A stretch of DNA of 64,000 nt, from positions 145,992 through 209,991 of the forward strand of contig NZ_WITC01000085.1 of the NCBI RefSeq assembly GCF_009601505.1, written 5' to 3'. Of the stretch, positions 27,883-36,676 are shown in pieces; within the stretch, counting starts at the first letter, position 1, and each line of letters begins with the position of its first letter. The notes beneath the pieces were generated by a model. That model saw only the letters and a list, made by a program, of their open reading frames with translations. It searched no databases and was not told where the DNA came from. A program made the position numbers and the translations under genes. The stretch is from Sinorhizobium terangae. Lineage in GTDB: Bacteria > Pseudomonadota > Alphaproteobacteria > Rhizobiales > Rhizobiaceae.

Positions 27883-30663
27883 TTGACTGAACAAAGCAAT
27901 CCCGGCGGCGGAAAAACTCCGCCAGGCATCGAGCCGATTTCCATCATCGAGGAAATGCAGCGGTCCTATCTCGATTACGCCATGAGCGTGATCGTTTCCC
28001 GTGCGCTTCCCGACGTGCGCGACGGTCTGAAACCCGTTCACCGGCGCATCCTCTACGGGATGAGCGAGCTCGGCATCGACTGGAACAAGAAATACGTCAA
28101 GTGCGCCCGCGTCACCGGCGACGTGATGGGTAAATATCACCCGCACGGCAACATGGCGATCTACGACGCATTGGCGCGCATGGCGCAGGACTGGTCACTC
28201 AGATTGCCGCTGATCGACGGGCAGGGCAATTTCGGATCCGTCGACGGCGATCCGCCAGCGGCCGAGCGTTATACCGAGTGCCGGCTGCAGAAGGCGGCCC
28301 ATTCCCTGCTCGACGATCTCGACAAGGAAACGGTCGATTTCCGCGACAACTACGACGGCACGCTGCATGAACCCGTCGTCGTCCCGGCAAAGTTTCCGAA
28401 CCTCCTGGTCAACGGCGCAGGCGGCATTGCCGTCGGCATGGCGACAAACATCCCGCCGCACAACCTCGGCGAAGTCATCAACGGCTGCATCGCGCTGATC
28501 GACGATCCAGCGATCGAACTGCCGGACCTGATGCAGATCATTCCCGGGCCGGATTTTCCGACCGGTGCGCTGATCCTCGGGCGCTCGGGCATTCGCCAGG
28601 CTTACGAGACCGGCCGCGGCTCCGTCATCATGCGCGGACGCGCCCATGTCGAACCGATGCGCGGCGATCGCGAGCAGATCATCATCACCGAGATCCCCTA
28701 CCAGGTGAACAAGGCGACAATGATCGAAAAGATGGCCGAGCTGGTGCGCGAGAAGCGCATCGAAGGCATCTCGGACCTGCGCGACGAATCCGACCGCCAG
28801 GGCTATCGCGTCGTCATCGAACTGAAGCGCGACGCCAATGCCGAGGTCATACTCAACCAGCTCTACCGCTATACGCCGCTGCAGACCTCGTTCGGCTGCA
28901 ACATGGTGGCGCTCAACGGCGGCAAGCCGGAGCAGATGACACTGCTCGATATGCTCCGCGCTTTCGTGTCCTTCCGCGAAGAAGTCGTTAGCCGGAGAAC
29001 AAAATACCTGCTGCGCAAGGCGCGCGAGCGCGCGCATGTGTTGGTCGGCCTCGCGATCTCGGTTGCCAACATCGACGAAGTCATCAAGCTAATCCGCCAC
29101 GCGCCGGATCCGCAGACGGCACGCGAGCAGTTGATGGAGCGCCGTTGGCCGGCGCATGACGTCGATGCGCTGATTCGTCTGATCGACGATCCGCGTCACC
29201 GCATCAACGTAGACGGAACCTACAACCTCTCGGAAGAGCAGGCCCGCGCCATCCTCGACCTGCGCCTGCAGCGCCTGACCGCGCTTGGCCGAGATGAAAT
29301 CGGCGACGAACTCAACAAGATCGGCGAGGAAATCAAGGACTACCTCGATATCCTCTCCTCGCGCTTGCGCATCATGGCGATCGTCAAGCAGGAACTGGAA
29401 GCCGTCCGTGACGAGTTCGGAACGCCGCGCCGCACCGAGATCGCCGAAGGCGGTCCGGATATGGACGACGAAGACCTCATCGCCCAGGAAGACATGGTCG
29501 TGACCGTGTCCCATCTCGGCTATATCAAGCGCGTGCCGCTGACGACCTATCGCGCACAGCGTCGCGGCGGCAAGGGACGCTCCGGCATGGCGACGCGGGA
29601 CGAGGATTTCGTTACCCGGCTATTCGTTGCAAACACTCATACGCCGGTGCTGTTCTTCTCGTCGCGCGGCATCGTCTACAAGGAGAAGGTCTGGCGGCTG
29701 CCGATCGGCACGCCGCAATCGCGCGGCAAGGCGCTGATCAACATGCTGCCGCTCGAACCCGGCGAACGCATCACCACGATCATGCCGCTGCCTGAGGACG
29801 AAACGACCTGGGAAAACCTGGACGTCATGTTCTCGACCACGCGCGGCACGGTCCGCCGCAACAAGCTCTCGGACTTCATCCAGGTCAATCGCAATGGCAA
29901 GATCGCGATGAAGCTCGATGAGGAGGGCGACGAAATCCTGTCGGTCGACACTTGCACCGAGCTCGACGACGTGCTGCTGACGACGGCGCTCGGCCAATGC
30001 ATCCGCTTCCCTGTCTCCGACGTGCGCGTCTTCGCCGGCCGCAATTCGATCGGCGTACGCGGGATTTCGCTCGGCGACAACGACCGGATCATCTCGATGG
30101 CGATCGTCGGCCATGTCGATGCCGAGCCCTGGGAGCGTGCGGCCTATCTGAAACGTGCCGCGGCCGAGCGGCGTACGACGAACGGCGAGGAAGAGGAAAT
30201 CGCATTGGTCGGCGAAGAGGTCACCGACGGCGGCGAACTCTCCAACGAACGCTACGAGGAACTGAAAGCACGCGAGCAGTTCGTGCTGACGGTCTCCGTG
30301 AAAGGCTTCGGCAAGCGTTCGTCCTCCTACGATTTCCGCACATCCGGCCGTGGCGGGAAAGGCATTCGCGCCACCGACACGTCGAAGACGTCGGAAATCG
30401 GCGAACTGGTCGGCGCATTCCCGGTCGAGCTCAATGATCAGATCATGCTCGTCTCCGACGGCGGTCAGCTCATACGCGTGCCCGTCAACGGCATTCGTCT
30501 CGCCAGCCGCGCGACCAAGGGCGTTACGATCTTCTCGACGGCCAAGGATGAAAAGGTCGTCTCGGTCGAGCGGATCAGCGAGCCGGATGGCGAAGACGAA
30601 GTTGTGGAAGCGGCGCTTGGCGAAGTTATCGCGCCGGAGCCACCTGAAGCTTCTGAAGACTGA
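27883..30663 (+). CDS. gyrA: DNA gyrase subunit A
   Basis: Cleaves and rejoins DNA in the gyrase A2B2 complex to introduce negative supercoils. 926 aa. The start is a TTG: an in-frame stop lies three codons upstream, and the next ATG would remove N-terminal family residues. Seen: the catalytic Tyr in AERYTECRL, the [14 protein letters not shown] (Met91 where E. coli has Ser83, Asp95 where it has Asp87), and the C-terminal wrapping domain with the GyrA-box RRGGKG. The acidic C-terminal tail is long. Followed by a terminator shared with the convergent LysR gene. Confidence 0.98.
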   Translation: MTEQSNPGGGKTPPGIEPISIIEEMQRSYLDYAMSVIVSRALPDVRDGLKPVHRRILYGMSELGIDWNKKYVKCARVTGDVMGKYHPHGNMAIYDALARMAQDWSLRLPLIDGQGNFGSVDGDPPAAERYTECRLQKAAHSLLDDLDKETVDFRDNYDGTLHEPVVVPAKFPNLLVNGAGGIAVGMATNIPPHNLGEVINGCIALIDDPAIELPDLMQIIPGPDFPTGALILGRSGIRQAYETGRGSVIMRGRAHVEPMRGDREQIIITEIPYQVNKATMIEKMAELVREKRIEGISDLRDESDRQGYRVVIELKRDANAEVILNQLYRYTPLQTSFGCNMVALNGGKPEQMTLLDMLRAFVSFREEVVSRRTKYLLRKARERAHVLVGLAISVANIDEVIKLIRHAPDPQTAREQLMERRWPAHDVDALIRLIDDPRHRINVDGTYNLSEEQARAILDLRLQRLTALGRDEIGDELNKIGEEIKDYLDILSSRLRIMAIVKQELEAVRDEFGTPRRTEIAEGGPDMDDEDLIAQEDMVVTVSHLGYIKRVPLTTYRAQRRGGKGRSGMATRDEDFVTRLFVANTHTPVLFFSSRGIVYKEKVWRLPIGTPQSRGKALINMLPLEPGERITTIMPLPEDETTWENLDVMFSTTRGTVRRNKLSDFIQVNRNGKIAMKLDEEGDEILSVDTCTELDDVLLTTALGQCIRFPVSDVRVFAGRNSIGVRGISLGDNDRIISMAIVGHVDAEPWERAAYLKRAAAERRTTNGEEEEIALVGEEVTDGGELSNERYEELKAREQFVLTVSVKGFGKRSSSYDFRTSGRGGKGIRATDTSKTSEIGELVGAFPVELNDQIMLVSDGGQLIRVPVNGIRLASRATKGVTIFSTAKDEKVVSVERISEPDGEDEVVEAALGEVIAPEPPEASED

Positions 30664-30680
30664 TTTGCCTACGAGACTTG

Positions 30681-30708
30681 AAAGCCCGCCCTTGCCGGCG
30701 GGCTTTTC
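30681..30708. terminator. bidirectional terminator between gyrA and a LysR gene
   Basis: AAAGCCCGCC (30681-30690) pairs with GGCGGGCTTT (30697-30706) around CTTGCC. T-rich on the plus strand, with A-rich 5' arms giving a T-tract on the minus strand too. Confidence 0.88.
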
Positions 30709-30728
30709 GTTGACCTCCATCCGTTGCG

Positions 30729-31619
30729 TTATTGCCGGATATAGGCTTTCAGTCCCTTGGCCAGCGCGTCAAAGGTGACACGGCAGCGCGGGCTTGCACG
30801 CAGGTTTTCGTGCATCACGAGCCAGGTTTCGAGCTTCATCTCGAAGGCGTCGGCAAGCACATGGACAAGCTCAGGATCGCGGATTGCAAGGGCGTTCTGG
30901 CAAATGCCTATGCCGAAGCCGGCGCGTATCGCCGCAAGCTGCGCGACATTGCTGTCGGTCTTCAATGCAAAGCGCGCTGACGGTAAGCTCGGCGTCCTTG
31001 CCATGATGGCGCGGATTGCGGCGGTTTGCCGATCGAAACCGATCAGACTGTGGCGGGAGAGATCATCGATTGTTTCAGGCACGCCGCGCCTGTCGAGATA
31101 GGCCCGATGCGCGTGAAAGCCGAGCGGCACCGCGCCGATATGGAGAGCGACCAACGCATCCTGTTCCGGCCTGACCATACGCACGGCGATATCGGCCTCC
31201 TGGCGCAAAAGATCCTCGACGGCATCCGATGCGGAAAGCTCGATGGAGAGGTCCGGATATTCCCGGCTGAGTTCGGCAAGGATCGGCGGCAAGACCTCGA
31301 CGCCGATCACCTCGCTGGCGCTGATGCGCACGGTTCCGCCAATCGCGCCATGCTGGCCGGAGGCGGCACGAAGCAGGGCGGAGGAGGTGGCCGCCATGGT
31401 CTCGGCATAGGGCTGCAGTTCCATGGCTGCATCGGTTGGCAGCAGCCCCTGCGGCGAGCGCGTGAACAGCGTGAAACCGAGGATTTCTTCCAACGCGTCG
31501 ATGTGACGGCCGACGGTCGGCTGCGTCAGCCCAAGCTCGCGCGCCGCCGCCGACAGCGACCCTTCGCTCAGCACCATCAGAAAGGTGCGGTAAAAATCCC
31601 AGCTCGGCTCAGTGTTCAT
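30729..31619 (-). CDS. LysR-family transcriptional regulator
   Basis: 296 aa if started at ATG 31619 (MNTEPSWDFYRTF). The alternative start at 31640 would lie inside the candidate operator. The N-terminal winged HTH (SLSAAARELGLTQPTVGRHIDALE, about 20-43) and the periplasmic-binding-like effector domain (about 90-290) are typical. Divergent from an NAD(P)-binding oxidoreductase gene across a 92-bp gap, the usual LysR target layout. The ligand is unknown. Confidence 0.92.
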   Translation of the reverse strand: MNTEPSWDFYRTFLMVLSEGSLSAAARELGLTQPTVGRHIDALEEILGFTLFTRSPQGLLPTDAAMELQPYAETMAATSSALLRAASGQHGAIGGTVRISASEVIGVEVLPPILAELSREYPDLSIELSASDAVEDLLRQEADIAVRMVRPEQDALVALHIGAVPLGFHAHRAYLDRRGVPETIDDLSRHSLIGFDRQTAAIRAIMARTPSLPSARFALKTDSNVAQLAAIRAGFGIGICQNALAIRDPELVHVLADAFEMKLETWLVMHENLRASPRCRVTFDALAKGLKAYIRQ

Positions 31620-31629
31620 AAATTTAAGT

Positions 31630-31646
31630 ATAGCTGTCATAACTAT
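31630..31646. promoter_or_regulatory. candidate LysR operator
   Basis: ATAG-N9-CTAT contains the T-N11-A signature of LysR binding sites and is centred in the divergent gap between the regulator and its presumed target gene. Confidence 0.45.
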
Positions 31647-31711
31647 TTAGACAATTCCGTTTGGCGCCGAAGCCGGCGATCTTCGATCCATCCAAGACGA
31701 TGGAGAGAAAA

Positions 31712-32734
31712 ATGACGGAAACGCAGAACAAGACAGGAACTGTCCTCGTGCTGGGCGCAACCGGCGGAATAGGTGGCGCGGTCGCCCGCGGTCTTCACCT
31801 TCGCCGGTGGACGGTCCGGGCGTTGAACCGGGACGCAGCGAAGGCGTCCAGAAAGGCACCGGCCGTCGAATGGATCCAGGGCGACGCAATGAACGCCACA
31901 GACGTGAGAGCTGCGGCCGAGGGCGCGTCCGTTATCATCCACGCGGTCAACCCGCCCGGCTATCGCGACTGGGGCAAACTCGTATTGCCGATGCTCGATA
32001 ACACGATCGCCGCTGCCAAGGCCGTCGGTGCCCGCATCGTCTTGCCCGGCACGATCTACAATTTCGGGCCAGACGCCTTTCCCGTACTCGACGAAGATGC
32101 ACCACAGAACCCACGGACGGAAAAGGGCTCCATCCGCAAGGAAATGGAAGCAAGGCTGAAGGCTGCGTCCGAAGCCGGTGTTCGTGTGATCATTCTGCGG
32201 GCAGGGGACTTCTTTGGTCCTGGCGCCGCCAACAACTGGTTTTCCCAGGGACTGGTGAAGCCAGGGAAACCGCTTACGGCGATCAGCTATCCGGGGAAGA
32301 AGGGAATTGCCCACCAATGGGCCTATTTGCCGGACGTCGCGGAGACGATGATCCGATTGATCGAGCGGGCGGAAAGCCTTCCGCCATTTGCGGCCCACCA
32401 TATGCGCGGCTTCTTCGATGACGACGGCACCAAGATGATTGCGGCGATCCGGCGCGCTGTCGGGAATCCTGATCTCAAGGTCAAAAGCTTCCCCTGGTGG
32501 TTCGTGTCCCTTGCGTCACCCTTCGTGCCGCTCTTCAAGGAGCTCAAGGAAATGCGCTATCTTTGGCGTGAGCCGCTCGAGATGCGCAACGACCGGCTGA
32601 TCGCCACGCTCGGCGACGAGCCACAGACGGCGACAGACGACGCGGTTACAGCAACTCTCGCCTCGCTCGGTTGCCTGCCGAGGGACCTCGGAAGGCAGCC
32701 GTCGAACGTTGCTCCGGTGCGCCGCGAAGCCTGA
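31712..32734 (+). CDS. NAD(P)-binding SDR-type epimerase/reductase
   Basis: 340 aa. The start is ATG 31712 (MTETQNKTG), 5-6 nt after GGAGAG; upstream in-frame codons are unsupported. A Rossmann nucleotide site GATGGIGG (15-22) and an atypical-SDR architecture are seen, including IYNFGPDAF in place of the canonical YxxxK region. The C-terminal segment SFPWWFVSLASPFVPLFKEL is hydrophobic. Homologues are annotated as NAD-dependent epimerase/dehydratase or NmrA-like. It is probably controlled by the divergent LysR protein. Ends 3 bp from the convergent transglycosylase gene. Confidence 0.85.
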   Translation: MTETQNKTGTVLVLGATGGIGGAVARGLHLRRWTVRALNRDAAKASRKAPAVEWIQGDAMNATDVRAAAEGASVIIHAVNPPGYRDWGKLVLPMLDNTIAAAKAVGARIVLPGTIYNFGPDAFPVLDEDAPQNPRTEKGSIRKEMEARLKAASEAGVRVIILRAGDFFGPGAANNWFSQGLVKPGKPLTAISYPGKKGIAHQWAYLPDVAETMIRLIERAESLPPFAAHHMRGFFDDDGTKMIAAIRRAVGNPDLKVKSFPWWFVSLASPFVPLFKELKEMRYLWREPLEMRNDRLIATLGDEPQTATDDAVTATLASLGCLPRDLGRQPSNVAPVRREA

Positions 32735-32737
32735 GAG

Positions 32738-33727
32738 TCAGTTCTTGAAAACGACGCAGGCGCCGCCGCTCTTGCGAATGGCGGCGCAAAGCTCGTTTGC
32801 CTCGGCGCGCGTCTGCCGGCCGATGCGGGCCGCGTACCGTCTTCTCGCTCCAAAGGCGCCGTTTCGCTCCCGCACGAGGACTGCCTTTTCGGTGTTGATT
32901 GGCGCCGGCAGTCTCTTCACTGCGTGCAAGAACAGCCGCTGCGCACCGGATTTCTGATAATGCGCCGAGAGCTGGACGCCCCAGGGCGCCCAGACGGCCT
33001 CGTCGGCTATGACGAGCTCGCGCAGCCGCCGGGTATTGGCCAGCGCGACGCAGCCATCCAGGAAGCTCTTATCCTTGTCGAGCTCAAGATTGAGCAACTT
33101 TGGTGGATTGTCGCGCCAGTCTTCGACAGGATAAGCTGTGATCGCCAAAACGTAGTCGCGCGTCTCGTAGGGCAGCCGGTCATTTTCGAGGAAGCGCTCA
33201 AGGCCCGCCTCGCCAGCATTGTAGGCCGCCGCGGCAAAGCCAAGATTGCCATAACGCGACTTCAGCTCACTTAGATACTCCGCCGATTTCCCGAGTGCCG
33301 CCACAGCATCGAAGCTGTCCGACAAGCCGCGCAGCTTTGCCGTTGCCGGCATGAACTGGGCAATTCCCTCCGCACCCTTCGGACTGATGGCGTCCGGCTG
33401 AAAAAGGCTTTCGCGCCAGATCAACCGCGCGAAGAAGGGGGCGGGCAGGTCGTTTGCCTCGGCGTAGTGCTCAATGATGCCGCAGACATCTCGGGCAAAA
33501 TTATCGGGGCTGATGCAGAGACGAAGAGACGGGTTTGCTGCGGAAATGCCCGAATAGAGACACTTTCGCGGAGGAACCGGCGGCGCATCGGTGCGGGCCT
33601 CCGCATCTCCGGAGACGGCAGCGCAGAACCCCGCGGCGACCGACAACGCGGCGCCGGCAGCGCGCGCCAGACGTCCCATTCGGTTGCCCCAGATGCGGCA
33701 TCTGCGCGCTCGGCTCTGTTCGACCAT
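32738..33727 (-). CDS. lytic transglycosylase with C-terminal SPOR-like domain
   Basis: Cleaves peptidoglycan glycan strands. 329 aa from ATG 33727, with GAGGAG four bases upstream; Met at 33679 is an alternative that leaves a tidier signal peptide. After an export signal (LARAAGAALSVAAGF), the SLT fold shows the catalytic Glu in IWRESLFQPDAIS, GAEGIAQFMPATA and AAAYNAGE. The last about 75 residues (LPAPINTEKAVLVRER...CVVFKN) resemble a SPOR repeat that binds denuded glycan at division sites. Isolated on its strand. Confidence 0.9.
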   Translation of the reverse strand: MVEQSRARRCRIWGNRMGRLARAAGAALSVAAGFCAAVSGDAEARTDAPPVPPRKCLYSGISAANPSLRLCISPDNFARDVCGIIEHYAEANDLPAPFFARLIWRESLFQPDAISPKGAEGIAQFMPATAKLRGLSDSFDAVAALGKSAEYLSELKSRYGNLGFAAAAYNAGEAGLERFLENDRLPYETRDYVLAITAYPVEDWRDNPPKLLNLELDKDKSFLDGCVALANTRRLRELVIADEAVWAPWGVQLSAHYQKSGAQRLFLHAVKRLPAPINTEKAVLVRERNGAFGARRRYAARIGRQTRAEANELCAAIRKSGGACVVFKN

Positions 33728-33799
33728 GCGGCTCCTCGGTGACGAACGAGTGAGCATACATAGCATCTTCGCCGATAACGAAAAACAGCGAAGACAATC

Positions 33800-34309
33800 T
33801 CAGGTCGGCGAACCGGTGCGCAGGGTCAGCTGCATGAAGGTCAGATCGAGCCAGCGGCCGAATTTCGTACCGACTTCCTTCATGTGTCCGGTCTGCTCGA
33901 AGCCCAACTGCTCGTGCAAACGGATCGAGGGGAGGTTGCTCGATTCGATCCCAGCGACCATCACATGCTTGCCAAGTGCCTCGGCGCGCTCGATGAGCGC
34001 AACCATCAACGCCCGGCCGATACCGCCTCCGCGCCGGTCGCTGCGCACATAGACCGAATGCTCGACCGTGTGGCGATAGCCGTCGAAAGCACGCCATTCA
34101 CCGAAGGAGGCATAGCCGATGACGTCGCCCGCGTCTGAGACGGCAACGAGCACAGGAAAACCGGCCGATGTTCGTGCCTTGAGCCATGCAGCACGATTGG
34201 CGATATCCACGAGCGTTTCGTTCCAGATCGCTGTCGTGTTCGCCACCGCATCGTTGTAGATATCGCGAATGGCTTCGAGATCGCCGTCGGCCGCATCTCT
34301 GATCTGCAT
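33800..34309 (-). CDS. GNAT N-acetyltransferase (PAT/MnaT-like)
   Basis: 169 aa. It starts MQIRDAADGDLEAIRDIYNDAVANTTAIW, the family start of phosphinothricin- or methionine-sulfoximine-type acetyltransferases. The acetyl-CoA loop RRGGGIGRALM lies near 92-102 and the motif-B end LHEQLGFEQTGHMKEVG near 131-147. Such enzymes acetylate amino-acid analogues or L-methionine derivatives. A GGGAGAG site precedes the ATG. Monocistronic. Confidence 0.9.
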   Translation of the reverse strand: MQIRDAADGDLEAIRDIYNDAVANTTAIWNETLVDIANRAAWLKARTSAGFPVLVAVSDAGDVIGYASFGEWRAFDGYRHTVEHSVYVRSDRRGGGIGRALMVALIERAEALGKHVMVAGIESSNLPSIRLHEQLGFEQTGHMKEVGTKFGRWLDLTFMQLTLRTGSPT

Positions 34310-34461
34310 GTTGCTCTCCCTGACTGCTCTCGATCAACAGCGCAGCGACACGACGCCATCGAGAACGCAGTGAGCTTTAGCGGTTCAGTGTAGCCGCGGC
34401 AATCTCCGCAATGGCGAGCGGACGTTCGGCACTTTCGCCTTCCTCCAGAAACCAGGCAGAA

Positions 34462-34488
34462 AGGGGCCCCGCGTTTCACGGAACCCCT
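34462..34488 (-). terminator. candidate terminator of the ene-reductase gene
   Basis: On the minus strand AGGGG...CCCCT form a stem with an internal CCG/CG pairing, followed by TTTCTG. It lies 17 bp beyond the stop. Confidence 0.5.
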
Positions 34489-34504
34489 AATCCAGGCTTA
34501 GGCC

Positions 34505-35626
34505 TCAAGCCACCTGATCAAGCAGCGGATAGTCAGTGTATCCCTTGGCGCCGCCACCGTAGAAGGTCGCCTGGTCAGGCGCATTGAGCATTGCACCGTC
34601 CTTAAGCCGGCGGACGAGATCGGGGTTGGCAATAAAGGGCTTGCCGAAAGCGACCAGATCGGCCTCACCACTTTCGACGGTTCTGACGGCAAGTTCGCGG
34701 TCATACCCGTTGTTCGCCATCCACGCAGACTTGCCGCCGGCGGCGGCGTAAGCAGCTCGGAGACCGGCGTAATCGAAGGGGCGATCGCCCTGCTGATGAT
34801 CGCGTGCCCCGCCTGTCGCACCTTCGACGATGTGAAGATAGGCAAGCGGATAGCGAGCAAGCTTTTCCACCACGTAGGTGAAGAGCGCCTGCGGTTCCGG
34901 GTCAAAGGCATCATTGGACGGCGTGACCGGCGAAATACGGATGCCGACGCGCCCCGCGCCGATCTCCTTCGTGATCGCATCAACCACCTCGAAGAGGAAG
35001 CGCGCGCGATTCTCGATCGAGCCGCCATAGGCGTCGGTGCGCTTGTTGGAACCGGAGCGAAGGAACTGGTCGATCAGATAACCGTTTGCGGCATGGATTT
35101 CGATGCCGTCGAAGCCGGCATCGATCGCGGCGCGTGCGGCTTTGCGGTAGTCTTCGACGATACCGGCAATTTCCGCCAGGTCCAGCGCGCGAGGCTCGGA
35201 CGTCTCCGCGAAGCTGCCAGTTCCGTCTCCATTGACAAGATAGGTCTTCGACTTTGCCCGAATCGCCGACGGAGCCACGGGCTGACCGCCATTTGGCTGG
35301 AGAGATGTGTGCGAGATGCGACCGACATGCCACATCTGGACGACGATCTTGCCGCCAGCCCTATGAACTGCCTCCGTCACCTTGTGCCATCCTTCGAGCG
35401 CCTCGGGCGTATAAAGACCCGGAACGTCCGCATAGCCTTGCCCCTGATGCGTGATCGCTGTCGCTTCCGTAATCAGCAGGCCGGCGGAAGCGCGCTGCTC
35501 ATAGTAGGTTACGTTCAGCGTATTCGGGACCGCTTTCGGTGAGCGATTGCGGGTAAGCGGAGCCATCACCACCCGGTTCTTGAGCGTGATGTCACCGATC
35601 GTAATCGGGTCGAAGAGAGAAGCCAT
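34505..35626 (-). CDS. Old Yellow Enzyme family ene-reductase (NemA-like)
   Basis: FMN-dependent enzyme reducing activated C=C bonds or nitro compounds with NAD(P)H. 373 aa. TIM barrel with LFDPITIGDITLKNRVVMAPLTR at the N-terminus, the FMN contact region QMWHVGR, and the substrate-site HAANGYLIDQFL, where His and Asn hold the substrate carbonyl. Preceded 64 bp upstream by an ArsR regulator gene on the same strand, which probably controls it in response to electrophiles. Confidence 0.95.
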   Translation of the reverse strand: MASLFDPITIGDITLKNRVVMAPLTRNRSPKAVPNTLNVTYYEQRASAGLLITEATAITHQGQGYADVPGLYTPEALEGWHKVTEAVHRAGGKIVVQMWHVGRISHTSLQPNGGQPVAPSAIRAKSKTYLVNGDGTGSFAETSEPRALDLAEIAGIVEDYRKAARAAIDAGFDGIEIHAANGYLIDQFLRSGSNKRTDAYGGSIENRARFLFEVVDAITKEIGAGRVGIRISPVTPSNDAFDPEPQALFTYVVEKLARYPLAYLHIVEGATGGARDHQQGDRPFDYAGLRAAYAAAGGKSAWMANNGYDRELAVRTVESGEADLVAFGKPFIANPDLVRRLKDGAMLNAPDQATFYGGGAKGYTDYPLLDQVA

Positions 35627-35690
35627 GAAAATGTCCTTTCCGTTTCGGTTGAGACTTGGGAGAAAGTGAGGCTTGGGAGGACGAATGCCG

Positions 35691-35981
35691 TCAAAGATTG
35701 CCGATAGCCTTCAGGAACTCGGCGATCGTTTCCTCGTTGCGCTTGTAAAAAACCCACTGGCCAACACGGCGGGTCGTGACCAAGCCGGCGCGCTGGAGCA
35801 CGGCGAGGTGAGACGACACAGTCGATTGCGACAGTCCGCAACGTTCGAATTGCCCGGCACAGACACCCATTTCAAGAGGATGCTCCTGACCGGAAAAATG
35901 CACCTCCGGCTCCTTCAGCCATGTGAGGATTTCCATGCGGGCCGGATGCGCCAACGCCTTCAGGATCTCGTCTTTGTCCAT
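35691..35981 (-). CDS. ArsR/SmtB-family regulator
   Basis: 96 aa single winged-helix repressor. HTH at about 51-62 (SQSTVSSHLAVL), followed by the wing TTRRVGQWVFYKR. Two cysteines, Cys41 and Cys48 (MGVCAGQFERCGLS), sit just before the recognition helix; they do not form the classical ELCVCDL metal site, so a thiol or electrophile sensor is plausible. Same strand and immediately upstream of the ene-reductase gene, probably co-transcribed and autoregulated. Confidence 0.92.
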   Translation of the reverse strand: MDKDEILKALAHPARMEILTWLKEPEVHFSGQEHPLEMGVCAGQFERCGLSQSTVSSHLAVLQRAGLVTTRRVGQWVFYKRNEETIAEFLKAIGNL

Positions 35982-36015
35982 GATAAATCGCCTTACCTGG
36001 TTATATCAATATATG

Positions 36016-36033
36016 TATCGATAAAGTTCGATA
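36016..36033. promoter_or_regulatory. candidate ArsR operator
   Basis: TATCG (36016-36020) and CGATA (36029-36033) form a dyad in an AT-rich stretch 35 bp upstream of the ArsR start, where an autoregulatory site is expected. Confidence 0.4.
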
Positions 36034-36149
36034 TACAAATCACATGCCCGTGATTTTGCGGAGTGCCGTGAAAGGAGTCGCCAAGCACACCTTTCCAACG
36101 CCAGGGCACCCCCCTTTGCGTCGATCTGAAATCACGCTGTTTCAACGGC

Positions 36150-36264
36150 AAAAAAAGAGGGCCACAAGAAAACTTGGGCCCTTACAGTTGTGAAGGTTTC
36201 AAACCTCCAGAGGGGAACAGCTGCTGCGGCGGCTGGGAGGAGAATGCCGCCATATGCATCAGCC
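36150..36264 (-). ncRNA. AbcR-like trans-acting sRNA, copy A
   Basis: Minus-strand sRNA of about 115 nt. A promoter is visible: TTGAAA (36299-36294), 17 bp, CATATC (36276-36271), placing the start near 36264. Stem-loop 1 exposes CTCCTCCCAG between GGCGGC and GCCGCC; a second unpaired CCCCTCTGGAGG follows. The 3' end is an intrinsic terminator GGGCCCAAG-TTTT-CTTGTGGCCC plus T7 (36156-36150). Pyrimidine-rich loops that mask Shine-Dalgarno sites are the hallmark of the Hfq-dependent AbcR (alpha-r15) sRNAs, which repress many ABC-transporter mRNAs. Highly similar to copy B. Confidence 0.85.
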
Positions 36265-36350
36265 AAAAGGGATATGGGGAGCGCAAGGGCGGCTTTCAAT
36301 AGCGCGCTCCTGCGTTTTTCTCAACTGACGGCTGTGACCAAACGGCAGGC

Positions 36351-36470
36351 AAAAAAAGAGGGCCACAAGAAAACTTGGGCCCTTGTAGTTGTGAAGGTAA
36401 TAAGAACCTCCAGAGGGGAACAGCTGCTGCGGTGGCACTGGGAGGAGAAGCCACCAAAGATGCATCAGCT
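36351..36470 (-). ncRNA. AbcR-like trans-acting sRNA, copy B
   Basis: Second copy, about 120 nt, same strand. Promoter TTGCTG (36505-36500), 17 bp, CATACC (36482-36477). Stem-loop 1 is GGTGGC...GCCACC with loop CTCCTCCCAG; the CCCCTCTGGAGG block and the terminator GGGCCCAAG...TGGCCC with T7 (36357-36351) are the same as in copy A. The stem of loop 1 and the TTCTTATTA spacer differ from A, with compensatory changes that preserve pairing. It lies between lsrB and copy A. Confidence 0.86.
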
Positions 36471-36505
36471 GGGTTTGGTATGCTGTTTTTTTGGGCGTGC
36501 AGCAA

Positions 36506-36522
36506 TCATTTAATATGCATGA
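36506..36522. promoter_or_regulatory. candidate LysR (LsrB/VtlR-type) box at the copy B promoter
   Basis: TCAT-N9-ATGA directly abuts the -35 hexamer of sRNA copy B and holds a T-N11-A core. Copy A has no equivalent. VtlR, the Brucella relative of LsrB, activates abcR2, so control by the neighbouring lsrB product is plausible. Confidence 0.4.
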
Positions 36523-36676
36523 CAGCCATGCCGTGCGCGCATTCCTGCACATTTTTGCAGCGCACAATGCTTCCAATCTACAGAGACCTTCTTCCGCGTT
36601 AGAATATATCTTTCTGAAACAAAGACTTACGAACGCACTGAGCAATTGCCCAGAATTCAAGCAACTGAAGCAGCCG

